This document shows, in pieces, positions 42,617 to 51,275 of a stretch of 64,000 bases of DNA. This stretch comes from Klebsiella pneumoniae (GTDB taxonomy: Bacteria > Verrucomicrobiota > Verrucomicrobiia > Limisphaerales > SXTU01). The position numbers and the translations under genes are program-made. The notes under the pieces are model-generated. The model saw only the letters and a program-made list of their open reading frames with translations, was not told the origin of the DNA and did not search any database. Numbering within the stretch: the stretch's first letter is position 1; each line of letters starts with the position of its first letter. The DNA lies in the NCBI GenBank assembly GCA_943330855.2, contig CALQJI020000002.1, positions 62,001 to 126,000 on the forward strand, written 5' to 3'.

Positions 42617-43792
42617 ATGAGCGACCACGATCATTCCCACTCCCACGGGCCGAACGACCACAGCCACAGCCACGGGCCGGGGCCGGACGATCACGCGCAT
42701 TCTCACTCCCACGGCCCCGGCGACGCGCCTGTGCCGCCGCCCGAAGCGCCGATGGAGGACTCCAGCACGCAGGCTTTGTCCGACGCGCTGAAGAGCAGCT
42801 TCCTTGTCGTTCGCGTCGTGATGGCGGGCCTCATCGTGCTCTTCTTCGCCTCCGGCATTTTCACCGTTGGCCCGCAGGAAGTCGCCATCAAGCTCCTCTT
42901 CGGCGCGTCCACCGGCAAAGGCGAGGCCGCGTTGCTCAAGCCCGGCCTTCACTGGTCCTTCCCGTTTCCGATCAACGAGATTGTCAAAATCCCGAAAGAC
43001 CAGGTCCACACCGTCATCTCCAGCGCGGGTTGGTATCCGGTGACGCCGCAGCAAGAGCTTGCCGGCCAGGAACCGCCCGCCGGTCCAACGCTCAATCCAT
43101 CCGCCGACGGCTACACGCTCACCGCCGACGGCAACATCATGCACGTCAAGGCCACGTTGCGTTACCGCATCAGCGACCCCGAGGCGTATGTGTTCCAGTT
43201 CGCCGCCGTCTCAAACCTCGTGCAGAACGCGCTGAACAACGCGCTCCACCACGCCTCCGGCCAATTCACGGTGGATAAAGCCACGCGGCAGGACATCGCC
43301 GGTTTCAAGGAAAAGCTGATGAGCCGCGTGCAAGCGCTCGTCACCGCGCAGAGCCTCGGCATCGAGTTCGACCCGCGCGGCTGCGATGTCGTCGCCATCC
43401 CGCCCCGCCAGGTGAAGGCCGCCTTCGACGCCGTGCTCGAGGCCGAGAACGACAAGCGCAAGGCCATCAACACCGCCGAAGGTGATGCCAACACCACCCG
43501 CACCAAGGCCGAGGCAGAAGCCGACGCCATCCGCAACGCGGGCCGCGCCGATGCCACGCGCATCGTGCAATCCGCCAAGGCCGATGCGGATTACTTCCTC
43601 GCGCGCCTGCCGGAGTTCACCAGCAACCCGCAGCTCTTCCGCGACCGTCGCCTGACCGAGACCATGTCCACCGTCCTCGCCAACGCGCAGGAGAAGTATT
43701 TCCTCGTCGAGCGCACCGACGGGACGCCGCGCGAGTTGCGCATCCTTTTGAACCGCGAGCCGTTGAAGCCGGCTGCGCCGAAGCAACCCTGA
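42617..43792 (+). CDS. SPFH/band 7 protein, HflK-like, with His-rich N-terminus
   Basis: 391 residues. The first 45 residues are a potential metal-binding tract (HDHSHSHGPNDHSHSHGPG, then DDHAHSHSHGPGD), followed by one TM (VVRVVMAGLIVLFFASGIFT) and the SPFH domain (PQEVAIKLLFGASTG, GLHWSFPFPINEIVKIPKDQ, IPPRQVKAAFDAVLEAENDK). A coiled coil and LPEFTSNPQLFRDRRL follow. A His-rich tail on an SPFH protein is unusual and fits the metal ATPase encoded 10 bases downstream. Confidence 0.87.
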   Translation: MSDHDHSHSHGPNDHSHSHGPGPDDHAHSHSHGPGDAPVPPPEAPMEDSSTQALSDALKSSFLVVRVVMAGLIVLFFASGIFTVGPQEVAIKLLFGASTGKGEAALLKPGLHWSFPFPINEIVKIPKDQVHTVISSAGWYPVTPQQELAGQEPPAGPTLNPSADGYTLTADGNIMHVKATLRYRISDPEAYVFQFAAVSNLVQNALNNALHHASGQFTVDKATRQDIAGFKEKLMSRVQALVTAQSLGIEFDPRGCDVVAIPPRQVKAAFDAVLEAENDKRKAINTAEGDANTTRTKAEAEADAIRNAGRADATRIVQSAKADADYFLARLPEFTSNPQLFRDRRLTETMSTVLANAQEKYFLVERTDGTPRELRILLNREPLKPAAPKQP

Positions 43793-43802
43793 TAAACTCC
43801 CG

Positions 43803-45824
43803 ATGCAAGTAACCAGCCTTCTCAGCCAGCAGGAACACAACCACACCGACGGCGAGCGATGCTCCACGTGTGGGACCGACCACGAGCACGCCACGCAACA
43901 GCTCGGCGTCACGCTCTTCGGCCTCATCCTCGTCATCAACTCGTTCATCATCGAATGGTTCACGGCCAACGGGAAGACCGCCGCCGACCTCAGCGCGGGA
44001 CTCGGAGCCATCGTGCTGGGCTGGCCCATTGTCGTCGTGGCGGTGAAGGACTTGAAGCGCGGCAACCTCACTACGAACGAACTCGTCGCCCTCGCCGTCC
44101 TCGCGTCCTTCGCCAGCGGGCACTATCAGGAAGCGGGCGTCGTAAGCTTCTTCATGTTGCTGGGCCAGATTATCGAGAGCCGCACCGCCGAGGGCGCGCG
44201 CCTCTCCATTGAGTCGCTCATCAAGCTCACGCCCACCAAAGCCCGGCGCATCGTCGGCGGCAAAGAAGAGGAAGTCGCCGTGCACGAACTCAAGAACGGC
44301 GATGTCATCCGCGTCCGCCCCGGCGACAACGTGGCTGCCGACGGCCAAATCCTTTCGGGCGAAGGCTCCATCAACCAAGCGAACATCACCGGCGAATCGC
44401 TCCCCGTGGACAAAAAACCCGGCGACCAAGCGTTCGCCGGCACTATCAACCTCACCGGCGTTCTCGAAATCAAAGTCACTCGCGCCGGCACCGACTCCAC
44501 GCTCAACCGCGTGCGCGAACTCATCTTGGCCGCCGAGAAAACCAAGCTGCCGATCATGCGCATCGTGGACCAATACATGAGCTTTTACACACCGCTCGTG
44601 CTGGTCATCGGCGCGCTGGTGTGGGCGTTCACGGGTGAGTTGAGCCGCGTCATCGCCGTCTTCATCGTCGCCTGTCCGTGCGCCTTCGTCCTCGCCACGC
44701 CCACCGCGATGGTCGCCGCGCTCTCCGCCGCCGCCCGCCTCGGTATCCTCATCAAAAACGTCGCCGACATCGAGTTGGCCGCGAAAATCAACGCCTTCGT
44801 CTTCGACAAGACCGGCACGTTGACGACCGGCAAGCTCGCCGTGAGCCGCCTCGCTCCCGCCAGCGGCACGGCCCCTGCCGAGTTGCTCCGCATCGCCGCG
44901 AGCGCCGAGCAGTTCAGCAATCACCCGACGGCCAAAGCGCTCACCGCGCTGGCGCTGGAAGCGGGCGTTCCGCTGAGTGACCCGAAAAACTTCGCCGAGA
45001 CCGCCGGACGCGGCGTGAAGGCGAACGTGGACGGCACCGTGGTCCTCGTGGGCCGCGCGCAATGGCTCAAGGACAACGGCGTGACCGGCGATTTCCTCCA
45101 GACCGTGGATGTGGACGAAACCGCTGGCTACAGCCTGCTCTTCATCGCCCGCAACGGCGCGTGCATCGGCTGGGTGGGTTTGCAGGACGAGACGCGTCAC
45201 GAGGCGAAAGAGGCGTTGCACGACCTGAAGGATACCGGTGTCCGCCGTATCGCGATGGTCTCCGGCGACCGCCAACCCGTCGCCGCCCGCGTGGCGAAGG
45301 AAATCGGTGTCGAGGAAGTCGCCGCCGAGTGTTTGCCGCAAAACAAGGTTGAGTATGTGAAGGCCTTGCGCGCCAAAGGATACCGCGTCGCCGTGGTCGG
45401 CGACGGCGTGAACGACGCCCCAGCGCTGGCCGCCGGCGACCTCGGCATCGCGATGGGCGCGGCCGGCAGCGAGGTGGCCATCCACAGCGCGACCATCGCG
45501 CTGATGAACAGCGACCTGCGCCGCCTGCCCTTCCTCATCCGCCTCTCTCGCATGACCCGCAGCGTCATCAATCAGAACTTCCTCTTCGGCATCGTCTTCG
45601 TCATCGGCGGCTTGGTGCTAGCCGCATTGAATTACATCAACCCCATCGTGGCGGCGCTGATGCACGTGGCCGGCTCGCTCATCGTCGTCTTCAACAGCGC
45701 CCGCCTTGTGCGCCAGGGCGAGGAGCTCGAACCCTTCCAGGCCGGAGCGCCCGCGAACCCGCCGCCCGCCGGTGGCGCGAGCAAACACGAAGCCGCCGGC
45801 CAGTTGCAGCCGAAACTGGCGTGA
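43803..45824 (+). CDS. P1B-type heavy-metal translocating ATPase
   Basis: 673 residues. The N-terminus is short and lacks an HMA domain but has a His/Cys motif (QEHNHTDGERCSTCGTDHEH). TGES actuator motif near 197, CPC metal motif in VACPCAFVLATP near 290, phosphorylated Asp in DKTGTLTTGK near 335, NHPTAKAL (the HP motif) and GDGVNDAPALA near 532. Metal specificity cannot be fixed from CPC alone; Zn/Cd/Co/Ni or Cu are possible. It pumps metal out of the cytoplasm. The upstream His-rich SPFH protein and ABC genes are probable partners. Confidence 0.92.
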   Translation: MQVTSLLSQQEHNHTDGERCSTCGTDHEHATQQLGVTLFGLILVINSFIIEWFTANGKTAADLSAGLGAIVLGWPIVVVAVKDLKRGNLTTNELVALAVLASFASGHYQEAGVVSFFMLLGQIIESRTAEGARLSIESLIKLTPTKARRIVGGKEEEVAVHELKNGDVIRVRPGDNVAADGQILSGEGSINQANITGESLPVDKKPGDQAFAGTINLTGVLEIKVTRAGTDSTLNRVRELILAAEKTKLPIMRIVDQYMSFYTPLVLVIGALVWAFTGELSRVIAVFIVACPCAFVLATPTAMVAALSAAARLGILIKNVADIELAAKINAFVFDKTGTLTTGKLAVSRLAPASGTAPAELLRIAASAEQFSNHPTAKALTALALEAGVPLSDPKNFAETAGRGVKANVDGTVVLVGRAQWLKDNGVTGDFLQTVDVDETAGYSLLFIARNGACIGWVGLQDETRHEAKEALHDLKDTGVRRIAMVSGDRQPVAARVAKEIGVEEVAAECLPQNKVEYVKALRAKGYRVAVVGDGVNDAPALAAGDLGIAMGAAGSEVAIHSATIALMNSDLRRLPFLIRLSRMTRSVINQNFLFGIVFVIGGLVLAALNYINPIVAALMHVAGSLIVVFNSARLVRQGEELEPFQAGAPANPPPAGGASKHEAAGQLQPKLA

Positions 45825-45839
45825 GGGACTAAGGTTGAA

Positions 45840-46130
45840 ATGATTGTTGCAGAGAAACCTCGTTCTCGGGGGGCGCGCAGCCGCAAGGTCGTCGCCATCG
45901 AGTTGGCGAGCTACGTCGCTCCGTATCGACTGCGGCTCCGCTTCGATGACGGGAAAGAAAATCTGGTGGACTTCGAGCCGTTCCTGAGCGCCTCGGCGCA
46001 TCCCTCCATCCGCGCGTATCTGGACAAGGCGCGGTTCAAGGAGTTCACGGTGGAAGACGGATTTCTGCATTGGGACGACTTTGAGTTGGTATTTCCCATG
46101 ATGGACCTCTATGAGGGAACCATTCGCTGA
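45840..46130 (+). CDS. DUF2442 family protein
   Basis: 96 residues. A basic N-terminus precedes the core KVVAIELASYVAPYRLRLRF-DDGKENLVDFEPFL and FKEFTVEDGFLHWDDFELVF, which match DUF2442, a small beta-alpha domain common near toxin-antitoxin or phage-derived genes. No DUF4160 partner was found nearby. Its insertion into a metal/ABC operon is odd; role unknown. Confidence 0.75.
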   Translation: MIVAEKPRSRGARSRKVVAIELASYVAPYRLRLRFDDGKENLVDFEPFLSASAHPSIRAYLDKARFKEFTVEDGFLHWDDFELVFPMMDLYEGTIR

Positions 46131-46150
46131 CTGAACCTTGGAAGGCACCC

Positions 46151-47362
46151 ATGACCGCCCTCGACACCCTCCAGCCCGACTCCGCCGCGCGCACCACCAA
46201 CGAGGCCGTCATCTCCGTGCGCGGCCTCACCAAGGTTTTTACGGATTTCTGGGGCCGGCCCAAGGCCCGCGCGGTGGACACCGTCAACTTCGAGGTCCGG
46301 CGTGGCGAAGTCTTTGGCCTGCTCGGGCCCAACGGCTCCGGCAAGTCCACCACCATCAAGATGCTGCTGGGGCTGCTCTACCCAACCAAGGGCCACATCG
46401 AGATTTTCGGCCACTCGCCGCGCCACGTGCAGACCAAGGCGCGCATCGGCTACCTGCCCGAGGAGAGCTACCTCTACAAGTATCTCGACTCCCGCGAGAC
46501 GCTGGACTTCTTCGGCAACCTTTTCCAGCTCCCGCCCGAGCAGCGCGACCAGCGCACCGAGCAACTTCTTGAAATGGTCGGCCTCAACCAGGTCCGCAGC
46601 CGCACCGTGGGCGAGTTCTCGAAGGGCATGCAGCGCCGCATCGGCCTCGCGCAGGCGCTCATCAACGACCCCGACCTCGTCATCCTCGACGAACCGACCG
46701 CCGGCCTCGACCCGCTCGGCTGCCGCGAGGTCAAGGACGTCATCCTCGCGCTGAAGAATCGCGGCAAGACGGTCATCCTCTCCAGCCACCTTCTCAGCGA
46801 CGTGGAGGACGTGTGCGACCGCGTGGTGATTTACTACGGCGGCAAGATTCAGGCCGACGGCACGCTCAAGGAACTTCTCACCGAGCGCAGTTCCGTCCGC
46901 ATCACCTTCCCCTCGCTGCCGCGCGAGTCGATGGAGAACATCATCGGCACCATCCGCCGCGATGTGGCCGCCGATCGCATCCAGCTCGATAACCCAACGC
47001 AGAACTTGGAGAGCTACTTCCTCGGCGTGGTGAACCGCGCCCGCGCCAGCGAACAAAACACCTCCGGCGCGACCTCCGGCAGCCAGGTTGCCGAGTATTT
47101 GAGGGGCAGTGCGGAAGCCGGTGCGCAGCAGCAAGCGCGCGTGCTGGACCGTCTCGTCGCCACCGCACCCGTTGCGGAAGCTTCCGCACCCGTCGTCGTG
47201 ATCCCGACCGCTGCCGAGGCCGAGTCACAGAAGAAGCTCGCCGCCCTCGCCGCGCCGACCGCTGCGGCCCCCGAACCGAAAACCGAAGTCGCCCCGAAGC
47301 CCGTGCTCGACGAAGTAAAGGCCAACGAGAAGCTCGCGAACCTGCTGGGCAAGCCGAAGTAG
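46151..47362 (+). CDS. ABC transporter ATP-binding protein
   Basis: 403 residues. Walker A GPNGSGKST near residue 59, Q-loop region IGYLPEESYLYKYLDSR, signature FSKGMQRRIGLAQ near 157, Walker B LVILDEPTAGLDP near 178, and the switch His in VILSSHLLSDVED. An Ala/Glu/Pro-rich tail (residues 310-403) has unknown purpose. GGAAGG gives a clear ribosome site upstream of ATG 46151. It should power the permease at 47369 and possibly the one at 38797. Confidence 0.93.
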   Translation: MTALDTLQPDSAARTTNEAVISVRGLTKVFTDFWGRPKARAVDTVNFEVRRGEVFGLLGPNGSGKSTTIKMLLGLLYPTKGHIEIFGHSPRHVQTKARIGYLPEESYLYKYLDSRETLDFFGNLFQLPPEQRDQRTEQLLEMVGLNQVRSRTVGEFSKGMQRRIGLAQALINDPDLVILDEPTAGLDPLGCREVKDVILALKNRGKTVILSSHLLSDVEDVCDRVVIYYGGKIQADGTLKELLTERSSVRITFPSLPRESMENIIGTIRRDVAADRIQLDNPTQNLESYFLGVVNRARASEQNTSGATSGSQVAEYLRGSAEAGAQQQARVLDRLVATAPVAEASAPVVVIPTAAEAESQKKLAALAAPTAAAPEPKTEVAPKPVLDEVKANEKLANLLGKPK

Positions 47363-47368
47363 TCCGCC

Positions 47369-49231
47369 ATGTCCGCCCACTTTGAAATCCTGAAGCACCC
47401 GCACCAGGGACTGGCTGCGGTGAAGCACGGCTTCTCTTGGCCAGCGGCGGTCCTCGGCTGGGTGTGGGCTTTCGCACGGCGGCTCTGGGTTCCCGCGCTG
47501 GCGTTGCTCGTGGTTCACGTGGTGCTCGCACTCATTGCCACCAAGCTCATCAGCGAGAACCCCGCTTTGATCATCGCCATCGGCGTTGGTCTGCAAGCCA
47601 TCTTCGGTGCCCGTGCGAACTATCTTTTGAGCCGCGCCTATCAAGAGCGCGACTTTCATTACATGGGTCTCGTCCCGGCCACTTCAGCCTCCGACGCCAT
47701 CGCTAAGTTCAAGGCCGTCGGCGAGAACGCGCCGGCCGCGTGGCGGTTGGGCGTCGCACCGGCGCTGTTCAACGTGCCGACGGACCTGCGGCAGATTCTT
47801 GCCATTGCGCGACTCACCATTAAGGCCGTTGTGCGCTATCGCTTGCTGCCCGTGCTCGCCGTGCTGCTGGTGCTCGTCGTTGTCGGCCTGCCGCTCATGC
47901 TCAAGCACGACGGCACTGCGCGCGCGCTGGTGCAAATTGTCATCACTTACACTCTCAGCGCGGTCACGGCCATTCTCGGCCTCGTCACGCTCTGGCTCGC
48001 CACCGGCACGCTGGCGCGCGACGTGGAGGATTGCTCGATGCAGATGGTCGCGGTGAAGCCCATCGCCCGCTGGCAAATCTGGCTGGGCAAATGGCTCGGC
48101 ATCATGGGGCTGAACCTTGCCTTGCTCGGCCTCTCCGGCCTTTCGATTTACCTGCTCATCCAGTGGCGCGCCGCTGGCCTGCCGGACAAGCAACAGGCCA
48201 TCTTGAAGAACGAACTACTCATCGCGCGCGGCTCGCTTAAGGAGGTGCCGCCCGATCTCGATGCCGACGTGGAGAAAATCCTCAAGGAGCGGCTCAAGGA
48301 AATTGGAGCGTTGGCCAATGGCGCGGACCTCGCCACCGTGCGCAAGGACGTGAAGGAGTCCCTCAAGGCGCGGTATCAGGCCGTGCCGCCGAAGCAGGTC
48401 CGGCGCTGGGTGATTGAGACCAGAATGGTGCGCGAGCAGTTGGAGAACACGCCGGTCTACCTCCGAGTAAAATTCCGCTCGTCGCAATACAGCTCCAAGC
48501 CGGAGCCTTACGAGACTCGTTGGGAAATCGGACCGCCCAATGCCACGAATCGCGTCCGCATCATCCGTGGGCTTACCACCGACACCTTTCACGAGTTCGG
48601 TGTCAACTTGACCGATGCAAAAGGGATGCCGGTGGGCGAACCGTTCAAAGGCGGCCAGTTCAAGAACCTGCTCGATGACCAAGGCCGACTGGTTATCGTC
48701 TTCGGCAATCCCAATAACGCTGCGTTGCTCTTCGACCTCGATGAAGGGTTGGAGGTGCTCTATCGCGAGAGCGGCTTCGGTCTGAACTTCGCGCGGGGTG
48801 TGGGCATCCTCTTCATCTGGCTGGGTCTGCTCGCGGCGGTCGGGCTGGCGGGAGCGAGCTATCTGTCCTTTCCGGTCGCGGCGTTTTTCTCCATCACCAT
48901 GCTCATCGTGGGTCTGAGCAGCGGGACCATCGCGACGGTGGTCAAGGATGGCACCTTCGGCAGCACGAACCACGACACCGGCGTGCCCGAGGGCGTGCTG
49001 GGTGCGGTGGACTTCATCATGGTGCCGATCTTCAAGGCCGCTCACGACGTGCTGACGCTGGTGAATTCCTTCTCGCCGATTGACGCGTTGAGCACGGGCC
49101 GCAGCGTGACGTGGATGACTCTCTTGCGGGCGGTGCTGCAAATCTGGGGCCTCATCGGCGGCCTCTTCGCCGCGTTCGGTATTCTCGCGTTCACGCGGCG
49201 CGAACTGGCGACGGCACAGGGCAAGGGCTGA
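47369..49231 (+). CDS. ABC transporter permease with large extracytoplasmic domain
   Basis: 620 residues. N-terminal TMs (PAAVLGWVWAFARRLWVPAL, ALALLVVHVVLALIATKLIS region), central TMs near 150-170 and 200-285 (GLVTLWLATGTLARDVEDCS is the coupling region), a 170-residue soluble loop with WEIGPPNATNRVRIIRGL, then C-terminal TMs (ILFIWLGLLAAVGLAGASYL, GLIGGLFAAFGILAFTRREL). The layout fits ABC-2/MacB-like permeases. The gene lies 6 bases from the ATPase gene, and the next starts 1 base after its stop. Confidence 0.8.
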   Translation: MSAHFEILKHPHQGLAAVKHGFSWPAAVLGWVWAFARRLWVPALALLVVHVVLALIATKLISENPALIIAIGVGLQAIFGARANYLLSRAYQERDFHYMGLVPATSASDAIAKFKAVGENAPAAWRLGVAPALFNVPTDLRQILAIARLTIKAVVRYRLLPVLAVLLVLVVVGLPLMLKHDGTARALVQIVITYTLSAVTAILGLVTLWLATGTLARDVEDCSMQMVAVKPIARWQIWLGKWLGIMGLNLALLGLSGLSIYLLIQWRAAGLPDKQQAILKNELLIARGSLKEVPPDLDADVEKILKERLKEIGALANGADLATVRKDVKESLKARYQAVPPKQVRRWVIETRMVREQLENTPVYLRVKFRSSQYSSKPEPYETRWEIGPPNATNRVRIIRGLTTDTFHEFGVNLTDAKGMPVGEPFKGGQFKNLLDDQGRLVIVFGNPNNAALLFDLDEGLEVLYRESGFGLNFARGVGILFIWLGLLAAVGLAGASYLSFPVAAFFSITMLIVGLSSGTIATVVKDGTFGSTNHDTGVPEGVLGAVDFIMVPIFKAAHDVLTLVNSFSPIDALSTGRSVTWMTLLRAVLQIWGLIGGLFAAFGILAFTRRELATAQGKG

Positions 49232-49232
49232 C

Positions 49233-51182
49233 ATGAACGACCGCCGCTTTTTCAAACCCCTGCTCACGCTGCTCACTGTAGTGCTGCTGGTGGGCGTCCA
49301 CTTCGCACAGCGCGAGCTGACCTCCGAGCGCAACCGACTCAAGCTTACGCGCGTCGAGGCCATCGAGAGCATGCCTCCGGCGATGGCCTTCACCGCCGTG
49401 GCGTTGGGCGGCTTCCGCGGACTGATTTCCAACGCGCTCTGGATTCGCCTCAACGACCTCCAGATCGACGAGAAATATTTCGAGATGGTCCAGCTCTCCG
49501 ACTGGATTACGAAGATGCAGCCGCACTTCGTCGCCGTCTGGGTGCATCAGGCGTGGAACCTTTCTTACAACATCTCGGTGAAGTTTCCCGACCCGAACGA
49601 CCGCTGGTTTTGGGTGAACCGCGGCATCGAACTGCTGCGCGACGAGGCGTTGAAATACAATCCGAACGAGACGCTCATCTACCGCGAGCTGGCGTGGCAC
49701 TTCCAGCACAAGATGGGCGCGAACCTCGACAACGCCCACATGACCTACAAGCGCGAGTGGGCGCGGCAAATGACCGAGGTGTTTGGTAACCAGCATACTC
49801 CCAACTGGGAGGAGCTCATCAACCCGCAGACCGACGAGGCGAAGCAGCGCACGAAAGTCCTGCGCGAGCGATACAAGATGGACCCCAAGGTCGCCCGCGA
49901 GGTGGACGCAAAGTATGGTCCGCTGGAATGGCGGCTGCCGGAGACGCACGCGATTTACTGGGCCTCCCTCGGCCTGAAGAACTCCAAGCCCGAGCAGCTC
50001 ATCACCCTGCGCCGCGTCGTTTACCAGTCCATGCAGCTCGCCGCGCAGCGCGGTCGGCTCATCTACAACCCGGTGGACAAATACTTCGAGTTCGGCCCGA
50101 ACCTCGTTGCGATTCCGATGGCGAACGAGGGCTACGAGGACATGCAGACCGGCGACCCGGCCAACCTCGACAACGTGAAGAACGCCCACGCGAACTTCCT
50201 CAAGCAGGCCATCACCGACCTTTACCTGCACAACCGGGAGCAGGATGCCGCGCGCTGGCACGACTACCTTGCGAAGAAATATCCCAACCGCTACACGCGG
50301 CCAGGTCAGACCGTCACTGAGTTCGTGATGGAGCGTTACAAGGAGTTGATGGACCTCGGCAAGGACAAGGTGCAGAGCGCCATCGAGGGCATGCTCATGC
50401 GTCACTTCTACGAACTGGCCATTGGTGAGGACGACCGCGCGCAAGGCTATGTGCGGCTCATCCAGCAGATTCACCGCGAATACGGCAAGAAGGTGGAACG
50501 CTCCGAGCGCGACCGCGTGGACTTGCCGCCGCTGCCCAAGCTGCGCCAGTTGGTGTTGGACCGACTCATCGACGCGCCGCCCGGCGAGGGCTGGAGCCCT
50601 CAGATGCGCCTGCAACTCCTGACCTCTTTGAACCTGCCGGTGCCTAAGAACGCACCGTGGCTCACTGCGCCTGTCGTCGCCACCACGCCGGGAATGCTGA
50701 CAGCCCAAGGTGTCACCAACCGCCCGACGTCATTCAATCCCCCCACGGTGGACACGAAGGAAGCGGCCGAGATCAACCTCAAGGCTGGCAAGGAATTCCT
50801 CGCGAAGAACAAGCAGCAGGCCGACATCGTCGAGCGCCCCAGCGGCTTGCAATACCGCATCGTCACGGCGGGCACCGGCAAGCGGCCCACGGAGAAGGAC
50901 CAAGTGCGCGTCCACTACACCGGCAAGGTGATAGACAAGAAAACCCTCCAGCCCGGGGGCGTCTTCGACAGTTCCTACGAAAAGAACTCGCCGTTGGAAT
51001 TTGGCGTGACTGGCGTCATTCAAGGTTGGACTGAAGCGCTGTTGCTCATGCCCAAGGGCAGCAAGTGGCAGCTCTTCATCCCCCACTATCTCGCATACAA
51101 AGAGCGCGGCAGTCCGCCCGGCATCGGTCCGAACGAAGTGCTCTACTTTGAGGTCGAGCTGCTCGAAGTCCTCGGCAAGTGA
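49233..51182 (+). CDS. membrane-anchored helical protein fused to an FKBP-type prolyl isomerase
   Basis: 649 residues. TM near 8-25 (PLLTLLTVVLLVGVHFA). Residues 40-500 are helical and repeat-like (WIRLNDLQIDEKYFEMVQLS, LIYRELAWHFQHKMGANLDN), not clearly a named family. The C-terminal 125 residues are a complete FKBP domain: GLQYRIVTAGTGKRPTEKDQ, VRVHYTGKVIDKK, GVFDSSYEKN, VIQGWTEALLLMPKGSKWQL and FIPHYLAYKERG. It probably folds or chaperones periplasmic proteins near the ABC permease encoded one base upstream. The fusion is unusual. Confidence 0.82.
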   Translation: MNDRRFFKPLLTLLTVVLLVGVHFAQRELTSERNRLKLTRVEAIESMPPAMAFTAVALGGFRGLISNALWIRLNDLQIDEKYFEMVQLSDWITKMQPHFVAVWVHQAWNLSYNISVKFPDPNDRWFWVNRGIELLRDEALKYNPNETLIYRELAWHFQHKMGANLDNAHMTYKREWARQMTEVFGNQHTPNWEELINPQTDEAKQRTKVLRERYKMDPKVAREVDAKYGPLEWRLPETHAIYWASLGLKNSKPEQLITLRRVVYQSMQLAAQRGRLIYNPVDKYFEFGPNLVAIPMANEGYEDMQTGDPANLDNVKNAHANFLKQAITDLYLHNREQDAARWHDYLAKKYPNRYTRPGQTVTEFVMERYKELMDLGKDKVQSAIEGMLMRHFYELAIGEDDRAQGYVRLIQQIHREYGKKVERSERDRVDLPPLPKLRQLVLDRLIDAPPGEGWSPQMRLQLLTSLNLPVPKNAPWLTAPVVATTPGMLTAQGVTNRPTSFNPPTVDTKEAAEINLKAGKEFLAKNKQQADIVERPSGLQYRIVTAGTGKRPTEKDQVRVHYTGKVIDKKTLQPGGVFDSSYEKNSPLEFGVTGVIQGWTEALLLMPKGSKWQLFIPHYLAYKERGSPPGIGPNEVLYFEVELLEVLGK

Positions 51183-51275
51183 TCGGCCGGAGCCGCCCCG
51201 GCAGAAAAAGTTTCCTCCCCTGCCGCTTTGTCCTATTCTGTTGCCCACAAAGCAGCAGAAGAAAGACCCTTGGGT

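Noticed and set aside
43617..45485. Minus-strand frame opposite the P-type ATPase
   Set aside because: Antisense of TGES, CPC, DKTGT and GDGVNDAP motifs; Asp/Gly/Arg-rich without structure.
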